The notes beneath the pieces were generated by a model that worked only from the letters and a program-made list of their open reading frames with translations, had not been told where the DNA came from and searched no databases. The translations under genes and the position numbers were made by a program. From positions 302,100 to 366,099 of the forward strand of contig JAJNBC010000001.1 in NCBI GenBank assembly GCA_021156085.1: DNA of 64,000 bases. The letters run 5' to 3'. Below are positions 58,181 to 64,000 of the stretch, one piece after another (positions within the stretch are counted from its first letter, which is position 1; every line of letters begins with the position of its first letter). The stretch is from Gammaproteobacteria bacterium. GTDB taxonomy: Bacteria > Pseudomonadota > Gammaproteobacteria > DSM-16500.

Positions 58181-59578
58181 ATGCTACACCTGAATGCTCA
58201 TGCGTTGGAAAAAAAGCAAAGAGAAATTTTTTTTAGTGTCCTCAAATATGCACAAGAAGCTAGTGGGGTCACTGTAGTACAAGACACAGAATCACCCATG
58301 AGCATAGAACAATCTACTGCTCATGCAAAATTAACCACTCTGTTTAGGTCTGGAATTAGCGTTAATCTTTCCTATCATGGGAAAACACCTTATGACCATT
58401 TGATAGAATTAGGCAATTTCTCTGTCGCCTCTTTCCTCGTTGATCATTTTGGGGCCCGCATAGAAAGAAATGATATGTTACGCGCAGAAGATAAGCCGGT
58501 TATAAAAGCTATACTAGAAAATACTCGCACTTCTGAATTACTAAGAAAATTCTTTTATAGAAAAAAACAGCAAGATTATAAACAATTTATTCATCTTATA
58601 CGAATTGCTGCTTATCTGAGTCATTATGTTCTAGCTATGGATATAATAAATCAAGCTAATCTTTCTGAAAAATACTTTCCTATCATTAAAAATGCGTTGA
58701 TCTATGGAGCTGCGCTTGCTGGGCATCAAGCAAGTATTATGGCATTACTTGCTCTTAACAGCACCGAAAAAAATAAAAATATAGCAGTAAGAGGTACAGC
58801 ACAAGGAGGCCATCCTACTTTATTAAACAATCTGATGATAAGTTACCCCCGCATGGAGAAAATAGCTGTTAGAGGATTAATGGAGGGGGGACATTTAGGC
58901 AATGAGGCATCCGCACTTTCTATTTTTTCTTTTATTGATTCCAGAAAAATAAGAATAATTCTTTTAAACGAAATGGAGAAGCTTACGCTTGTGCCTTCGA
59001 ATAATTTATTTAGTAAAGCTGTTATTTATAAATTTAATATCAACTTCTTTAATCTTCTAAAAAGAACGGATAAAATAGCAGAAATCATGCTTCACTCTCC
59101 CGTAGGAATAAATAGTGCAGAAAGGTGCGCTATCCATTTTGACAGCTATCTTTTTTTCATCTGGATGAAAAATGTTAGCAATGATAAACATCATTCATTA
59201 TTTAACATTCTTCCTCTTATTTATATAATTGCAACTTATTTGGCAAATAGTGATATTAAAATTTCCGGGTTAGAAACAATAAAGAAAGCAGCTAATGCTT
59301 ATGCCCCACCCCTGGGAAAAAAGCCGATTTTATCAAGAAAAGCAGTGGAAAAAGTCATTGAAACGTCTAAAAATCGCAGAAATTATCTTTTTTATGTACC
59401 TTTAAGCCACGTTAAGGCAGAAAATAAGAAGGCAATACAAAGAATTTTAAAGACAGAAAGTGATGCTGATCGGTATCAAAATGCAAAAGAATATATAGCA
59501 AGAAACCCAGATGATAATCTTTCAACTAAGCTTCAAGCAGCAATTAATACTAAACACTTGCTCTTCACACCCCTTTGA
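58181..59578 (+). CDS. Ankyrin-like repeat protein, effector-like
   Basis: The 465-residue cytosolic-type protein has ankyrin-like segments: residues 60-100 contain VNLSYHGKTPYDHLIELGNFSVASFLVDHFGA, and later GAALAGHQASIMALLAL and repeated AVRGTAQGGHPTLL/AVRGLMEGGHL units. The C-terminal half is helical and of unknown type. It has no signal peptide. Ankyrin proteins in Legionellales are often type IV effectors acting in host cells, which is inference here. The gene ends just before a decayed integrase. Confidence 0.65.
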   Translation: MLHLNAHALEKKQREIFFSVLKYAQEASGVTVVQDTESPMSIEQSTAHAKLTTLFRSGISVNLSYHGKTPYDHLIELGNFSVASFLVDHFGARIERNDMLRAEDKPVIKAILENTRTSELLRKFFYRKKQQDYKQFIHLIRIAAYLSHYVLAMDIINQANLSEKYFPIIKNALIYGAALAGHQASIMALLALNSTEKNKNIAVRGTAQGGHPTLLNNLMISYPRMEKIAVRGLMEGGHLGNEASALSIFSFIDSRKIRIILLNEMEKLTLVPSNNLFSKAVIYKFNINFFNLLKRTDKIAEIMLHSPVGINSAERCAIHFDSYLFFIWMKNVSNDKHHSLFNILPLIYIIATYLANSDIKISGLETIKKAANAYAPPLGKKPILSRKAVEKVIETSKNRRNYLFYVPLSHVKAENKKAIQRILKTESDADRYQNAKEYIARNPDDNLSTKLQAAINTKHLLFTPL

Positions 59579-59646
59579 GCTTCGCCGCTATCTTTTAAAT
59601 CCCTTCGGGCATATTGCGGGTAAATTGAATTCCAAAATCCATAGGA

Positions 59647-59810
59647 GTTTAAAGCGTGGAGCCAAAATCTTGGCCACGAGAGAGTGCTAACAACTTCCCT
59701 CAGTTACGGCGCCGTAGGTGAACATCGTCAAGGTGAAATCATTCAGAATTTAGGTATAAAAAACCAGTCACCGCTAGTGTCAATGAAATTGCGGAAGCGG
59801 TGGCTCGCAA
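59647..59810 (+). pseudogene. Decayed tyrosine recombinase (phage-type integrase), C-terminal remnant
   Basis: A frame from a stop at 59644 reads EFKAWSQNLGHERVLTT, then SLSYGAVGEHRQGEIIQNLGIK. This matches the end of phage-like integrases: the catalytic LGH histidine, VLTT, and the SYG tyrosine followed by RQ-EII. The frame then breaks; a +1/-1 shift near 59772 lets ASVNEIAEAVARKLRDLL continue to a stop at 59830. Nothing upstream encodes the rest of the enzyme, so only about 55-60 residues remain. Confidence 0.75.
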
Positions 59811-59830
59811 ACTAAGAGATCTCCTGCTTT

Positions 59831-60131
59831 GATTCGTTCAATACTACTAATGGAAAAAAATGATATGAAATTAAGCCATGAATTACCTGATGAGCCACAA
59901 ACCTAATCCGAAACCTGAATATATAAAAATATTGAAGATGATGACTGACATCAATTCCATCTAGAATTTTGAATAAACCTCATGTAAAAAACTCTTATCG
60001 TTCACAATCTTTCCTTTGGAAACAACTTGAAATGACAGTCGATTATATCTTTAAATGATCACTCTTACATACCAAGAAAGCATTCTACCTTCGACCCAGT
60101 TTCGACACGCGGGAATTTTCAGAGGGGGCTC
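59831..60131. other. Decayed intergenic stretch
   Basis: Only a short 18-codon frame (59850-59906, MEKNDMKLSHEL...) can be seen, without family resemblance. The rest is AT-rich and open in no frame, consistent with decayed mobile DNA. Confidence 0.45.
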
Positions 60132-60150
60132 TGCTACAAATTTGCTACAG
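60132..60150. repeat. GCTACA-type paired motif, copy 1
   Basis: TGCTACAAATTTGCTACAG consists of two GCTACA hexamers spaced 11 nt apart. A second copy occurs at 60360-60377, on the other side of the tRNA-Lys fragment. Such paired direct hexamers resemble arm-type integrase binding sites. Confidence 0.5.
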
Positions 60151-60209
60151 TCACAAGCTACTCATAGAAGGGACAATATATAATCTATTGATTTTACTCT
60201 ATTTATTGA

Positions 60210-60252
60210 TGGGCCGTGTAGGGATCGAACCTACGACCTATTGATTAAGAGA
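60210..60252 (-). other. 3' half of a tRNA-Lys gene, candidate attachment site
   Basis: The minus strand reads CTCTTAATCAATAGGTCGTA, then GGTTCGATCCCTACACGGCCCATCA. This is the 3' half of tRNA-Lys from the anticodon loop (CTCTTAA, anticodon CTT) through the T arm and the acceptor strand, ending in TCA rather than CCA. There is no 5' half. Integrases often use this part of a tRNA gene as att, and a detached copy marks one end of an integrated element. Confidence 0.8.
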
Positions 60253-60327
60253 CAGGCTAGGTAACTTTATTTCTTATTAATAATCAACGCCTTGCGATGA
60301 TTTAGCTGCATTAAAACTGATCTAAGT

Positions 60328-60360
60328 AGCTCATAATAGGAGAGTATCCTAGAATGAGCT
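60328..60360. repeat. Nested inverted repeat near the att remnant
   Basis: Outer arms AGCTCAT (60328-60334) and ATGAGCT (60354-60360) enclose inner AGGA/TCCT. The structure lies directly before the second GCTACA motif. Confidence 0.5.
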
Positions 60361-60410
60361 GCTACAATTCTGCTACATTGCAGTGACATGAGCTTCAGCT
60401 CAGAATGTAG
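60360..60410. repeat. GCTACA motif copy 2 and adjoining hairpin
   Basis: TGCTACAATTCTGCTACA (60360-60377) repeats the copy-1 motif. It overlaps CTACATT (60373-60379), which pairs with AATGTAG (60404-60410) around a TGAGC-TTCA-GCTCA stem-loop. Confidence 0.5.
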
Positions 60411-60484
60411 GAGCAACTTAAAATAATGATCTCCTCTTTTCCCCCCTCAGTATCTCGGCCTTATTTATTTTTTCTAATCTTACT

Positions 60485-60943
60485 CTATAGAGTTTTTTTC
60501 ATGCAAAACTCTTGTCCGGGCTTGTCATTATGAACAATAGAAGCCTCTTGAATTTTTACTAAACGCTCATAAGAGGGGCTCGCAGAATAAGCCAAGAGAT
60601 TGGGAAGAAAAGGTTCTTTCTCAGTTGCAATTTGCGCAAAAAGTGATTTCTTAGTCTCCAGAGACTTTTTATTTTTATGCGCACAGTCTATCTTTTTTTT
60701 AACAGAGGGATCTTTTGAAATAATACTGAACGTCTTGCATGTTATCGTTAATGCTATTAAAGGAGGTGCATCTAAAAAATTATAAATATATAACCAAAGT
60801 GCGGCGGGAACTTGAAGTAAGTTTCTTTCATTTTCTTCATTGATATCCTCATATTGTTTCGTAGGACTTTTATTAAATAGAGAGAAATTGATATTTATTT
60901 TTACCTGATTAGGTTTAATAAAAAAATTGCGATCAAATGACAT
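60485..60943 (-). CDS. F-box domain protein, candidate host-directed effector
   Basis: A small protein of 152 residues with an F-box near residues 42-82: LLQVPAALWLYIYNFLDAPPLIALTITCKTF, then DPSVKKK. The conserved L/P at the start, W-x-x-I-x-x-FLD, the L-x-x-x-x-TCK-x-F core and the DPS end all match eukaryotic F-boxes. F-box proteins bring substrates to the SCF ubiquitin ligase through Skp1, a system bacteria lack, so the target is probably the host ligase. The rest of the chain has no repeat or substrate domain that I recognise. There is no signal peptide. Confidence 0.75.
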   Translation of the reverse strand: MSFDRNFFIKPNQVKININFSLFNKSPTKQYEDINEENERNLLQVPAALWLYIYNFLDAPPLIALTITCKTFSIISKDPSVKKKIDCAHKNKKSLETKKSLFAQIATEKEPFLPNLLAYSASPSYERLVKIQEASIVHNDKPGQEFCMKKTL

Positions 60944-61141
60944 ACTTTGCTCCTCTTAATTATATAAAATCGCTGTATTCTAAAGCCTATCGTTAAGTTA
61001 ACATATTTTACTCGCTCATTCATGACATAGAAGCGCGCAGCGATGAAAAAACTATCAATGGAACACCTGCTAAGTGTATGGGTTCTCAAGGCAACTGGGC
61101 TAAAACATAAGCTTGTTTGGTTAGGGAGAGGGCTATTGCAT

Positions 61142-64000
61142 TTATCTTTTCTTCCTGATCAAGGGCTTATTTGTCAATAGCTCTTTCATCATACTTTGTT
61201 GCTGCAAGAGGCGCGTTTCTGACAATGCGGCAACTGCTGAATGATCGACCTCAATAAACAAATCATTATCAGCTATGCACCACACCGCTACCGCACCGCT
61301 CATCCCCCGGGCGCACGCCCATTTACACCCCAGCTGGCCCCCGTTATATTCCTTGGTATACCATTCGTTTTCTGCTTTATTGTACAACCCTCTGCTTCGA
61401 GGTAACCCTTCTTCATTAAAATTGGGTAGGGGATAAAACGCTCTGTCAGGTCGGCAGTATTCATTCACTACATGGGCTGGTAATAACAGCTGCGCTCCGC
61501 CGACTTGCTGACACCAATGCGCTTCCATCTTGTCCCAGGCTTCTGCGTTACACCAAGCATCATGATTCTGTTTATACGACTCATACGCACCGAGAAGTTG
61601 ACTGAAGTCAAAACATTTCCCATGCTCCGTGCCGCCCTTCTCTAACGCCATCGCTTGCAATTGCGCTTCTTCTCGCGGTATGTACTTTAAAAGCATCATC
61701 CACATGTTCCAATCCAATGCCCATAGCGCATATTGCAGTGCTGTGATGTTTTTAAATGTCCTTTTGGATAAGTCAGTGACACTCCCTGCCGCTACCCATA
61801 ACCCAGGGTTTGCTTTTAACAGGTTTTCCGCCTTGTCTTGTTCACCTTCTGCAACGAGTCGTAAAAAGGCAGTCACATCTGGCGGGGTGGCCTTGGCCAG
61901 TTTCCAAAAGCGCGAATGCACTTTCATTCGTCCTTCTGTTCCTTCCTCTTTTTTTTCTTCTTCTATCGCTTTGTTTTTTTGTTCTGCTCTTTCTTGTTCT
62001 TTTTGTGCTTGCTCTGCTTCCGCTTTGCTTCTCTCTTCTTCCTCTAAGGCTCTTTTCGCTTGTTCAGCTTGTATTTTTTCTGCGTATTTCTGATCGGCTT
62101 CGACTGGGGCTTTTTCGGCGGCTAATTGCTCGGCTTTCGCTTTGACAGAGGCTGCTTCGGCTTCCATAGTAGCGAATTTTTCTTTTAATTTTTTCAAGTC
62201 TTCAGCTTGTAAAGCCGCTTGGACTTTTTCAGCTTGTGCTTCGGCTTTTACTTTTTCCCTTTGTTCTGCTTGTATTTTTTCTGCCGATTGACGGACAGCT
62301 TCTATTTGCGCTTTTTCTAAGGCCAGTTTCTCGGCCAATTCTTTTGCTTTTGCTGATTTCTCTTTTTCTTCAGCCCATTTCTTTTTTTCTGCGGCTAATT
62401 CTTCTTTTAATTTTTGTATTGCTTCGGCTTGTAGAGCAGCTTGTGCATTGAGCTCTGTCTGTGCTTTTAGAGAAGTAGACGCGGCTGCTTTTTCTGCTTC
62501 CATCTGTTTGTCTTTTTCTTTTTCCACCTCTTTTAGCCGTTCTATTTTCACTAATTGCTCGGCAGATTGTTTCTCTATGGCTTGTAATTGTTGCCTTAAT
62601 TTATTTTGCTCTTCTTCCCAAGCGCTTTTTTGTGCTTCATTTGCCCGTGTTAATTCGGAGACCTGGGCTTTTTCTTTTTCGAGAGCCTCTTGTCTTTGTA
62701 GCACTTCCTCTAACACAGCTTGTTTTTTTTCTAGCTCGGTGGATAAGGTTTGCTCTCGTGCTCCCAAGGAAGACAGGCGAGCTTCTTTCTCCGCTAATAA
62801 TCTCTTTGTTTCTTCATGCGCTTGTTTTGCAGCAGCCAGTTCTAAGTGAGACGTATCATAACGCTTTTTCCATTCCTGTAGTTCTTGGCCTGCTTTCTCT
62901 TGCTCTATTTTGGCATCATTCGCAGCATTGCCTACACCTGCCTGACGCATGAGTTTGATAATAGCCACGTAACATCGCTGATAGTGTTTTCCTAAATCAA
63001 TCATTAATTCATTGCAACGTTCGAAATCGGGTGAGACACCTTCACCCATGCTTTTTAATTTCTGTGTCTTCAAAAGGATATCAGAGAGGAGCTCCTGACA
63101 GTCGGACACCTCTTCTTTTGTCTCGTTTGAGGCAGGCACTTGCTGGAGTAATTGTTCTAACTTGGCATTCTGTCTCTCTGCTAACACCACAGAGTCTTTG
63201 ACCAAGTTGATCTGCTGCGCTTGTTGTCGGCGGATGTCTTGCTCTAATAAACCAGCCTTAGACTTATGGGCATCCAGTTCTGTGGTGAGCTCGGCACGAG
63301 TGGATTCCAAAACACTACGCTGGTTTTCCAGTTGGTTAACGCGAGCTTCTCTTTCGAGCAAGGCTTCTCTGAGTTGGGTTTCCCTCTCGACCGTAAAAAG
63401 AGCAGCGTTTCGATTGACAAAGGCTTGTTTTCCTTCGCGGAGTTTTTGAAGGACTCTTTGATGGGTCTCTTCACAGGCACCGCGGGGTGCTGACAAGCTT
63501 TCATCGGTTTGTGCTTTTTCATAGGCTAAAAACGCATATCTTTCAAAAAATGCCGCTTCTTTTTTTTGAAGGGCTTTTTGGCTCCCCTCAGAGGAGTGAA
63601 TGCTCTCTGTCAGGCTTTCCATCCAGCGTTCGAGAGGTGTGATGTCCTGGTGCGCCTGATGGGGAAGGGATTGTTTTTCCTCTGCATCTGCACCAGGGGC
63701 TCCCTCGGGGGCCGGCACGAACGCATAAATTTTTTCAAGTTGAGATTTTAATGCGGACACATGCACTAGATAGTCTTGCCGGCAACTGTCTCTGTACGCT
63801 TCATAGTCATCATCCATGCGCTGTAATCCGAGTATCGCAGGTAGGATACCTACGGGGTCACTTAAACTCGTTAACGCCTTAATATAAGCCTGCATATCAT
63901 ACTGACCACTGTCTAAATTAATCCAAGAAGTCGCATCGACCATCAGGTATTTATAGCCTAAGCTGGGGAAGGTGGTCTTAAAAGTGCCTTCTAATAAGAA
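61142..64000 (-). CDS. Giant coiled-coil protein with conserved C-terminal domain, 5' end outside window
   Basis: The first ATG in the window is at 63943 (933 residues), but the frame stays open to the window edge and reads FLLEGTFKTTFPSLGYKYL before it, so the true start is outside. A short N-terminal domain precedes a very long coiled coil (about residues 190-665) of Ala/Glu/Lys-rich heptads. From about 672 a Cys/Trp-rich globular domain follows: FLRLVAEGEQDKAENLLKANP resembles an ankyrin-like repeat, then NITALQYALWALDWNMW and GTEHGK, and LPAHVVNEYCRPDRAFYP. I recall this domain from Legionellales proteins but cannot verify it here. Confidence 0.75.
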   Translation of the reverse strand, partial: FLLEGTFKTTFPSLGYKYLMVDATSWINLDSGQYDMQAYIKALTSLSDPVGILPAILGLQRMDDDYEAYRDSCRQDYLVHVSALKSQLEKIYAFVPAPEGAPGADAEEKQSLPHQAHQDITPLERWMESLTESIHSSEGSQKALQKKEAAFFERYAFLAYEKAQTDESLSAPRGACEETHQRVLQKLREGKQAFVNRNAALFTVERETQLREALLEREARVNQLENQRSVLESTRAELTTELDAHKSKAGLLEQDIRRQQAQQINLVKDSVVLAERQNAKLEQLLQQVPASNETKEEVSDCQELLSDILLKTQKLKSMGEGVSPDFERCNELMIDLGKHYQRCYVAIIKLMRQAGVGNAANDAKIEQEKAGQELQEWKKRYDTSHLELAAAKQAHEETKRLLAEKEARLSSLGAREQTLSTELEKKQAVLEEVLQRQEALEKEKAQVSELTRANEAQKSAWEEEQNKLRQQLQAIEKQSAEQLVKIERLKEVEKEKDKQMEAEKAAASTSLKAQTELNAQAALQAEAIQKLKEELAAEKKKWAEEKEKSAKAKELAEKLALEKAQIEAVRQSAEKIQAEQREKVKAEAQAEKVQAALQAEDLKKLKEKFATMEAEAASVKAKAEQLAAEKAPVEADQKYAEKIQAEQAKRALEEEERSKAEAEQAQKEQERAEQKNKAIEEEKKEEGTEGRMKVHSRFWKLAKATPPDVTAFLRLVAEGEQDKAENLLKANPGLWVAAGSVTDLSKRTFKNITALQYALWALDWNMWMMLLKYIPREEAQLQAMALEKGGTEHGKCFDFSQLLGAYESYKQNHDAWCNAEAWDKMEAHWCQQVGGAQLLLPAHVVNEYCRPDRAFYPLPNFNEEGLPRSRGLYNKAENEWYTKEYNGGQLGCKWACARGMSGAVAVWCIADNDLFIEVDHSAVAALSETRLLQQQSMMKELLTNKPLIRKKR

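Noticed and set aside
59850..59906. 18-codon frame after the integrase remnant
   Set aside because: Too short to support as a gene; noted only as part of decayed DNA.
61629..63751. Several plus-strand open frames rich in Ser, Leu and Phe
   Set aside because: They are shadows of the Ala/Glu/Lys-biased coiled-coil gene on the other strand and show no start-site or family support.

Overview
This AT-rich window looks like a gammaproteobacterial chromosome, most likely an intracellular member of the Legionellales (Coxiella/Rickettsiella/Legionella type). That assignment is inference. It rests on gammaproteobacterial gene orders (uvrC-pgsA-tRNA; mlaFEDCB divergent from kdsD-kdsC-lptCAB; pmbA divergent from darP; tig-clpP-clpX-lon-hupB-ppiD) mixed with genes of eukaryotic-like or effector-like type (F-box, ankyrin-like repeats, long coiled coils, membrane-hairpin orphans). 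No rRNA, CRISPR array or intact insertion sequence was seen.

Layout. 0-6 kb: tsaB, dinG and a 7Fe ferredoxin lie downstream of a tRNA-Gly/Cys/Leu cluster, then pgsA and uvrC. 6-19 kb: a looser region with an L,D-transpeptidase, a TPR protein, two MFS transporters, a DUF4239/DUF1259 pair, a TonB-like protein, a thioredoxin-fold protein, a DUF924 protein, arginase and two orphan membrane proteins. 19-26 kb: the cell-envelope block, with the complete Mla phospholipid transport operon facing the Kdo/LPS export operon across a 14-bp perfect inverted repeat. 25-39 kb: pmbA and tldD (the two halves of the TldD/E protease), darP, an MscK-like channel, ampG, zapD, rmuC and several orphans. 39-47.5 kb: ppiD, tRNA-Asp and Val, hupB, lon, clpX, clpP, tig, tRNA-Leu. 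The PpiD appears to lack its parvulin domain.

47.8-54.2 kb: a 124-bp tandem repeat (three copies), then a tightly packed aroA-aroK-aroE-aroG-aroB-aroC operon. It encodes every step from erythrose-4-phosphate and PEP to chorismate except 3-dehydroquinate dehydratase. 54.4-56.1 kb: an ABC-2 exporter.

56-64 kb: an accessory region with a membrane-anchored HAD-like protein lacking the catalytic aspartate, a secreted protein, an ankyrin-like protein, a decayed tyrosine integrase, a 3' tRNA-Lys fragment that looks like an old attachment site, an F-box protein and a giant coiled-coil protein running off the right edge. I read this as the remains of an integrated element carrying host-directed proteins. 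It is the most novel part of the window.
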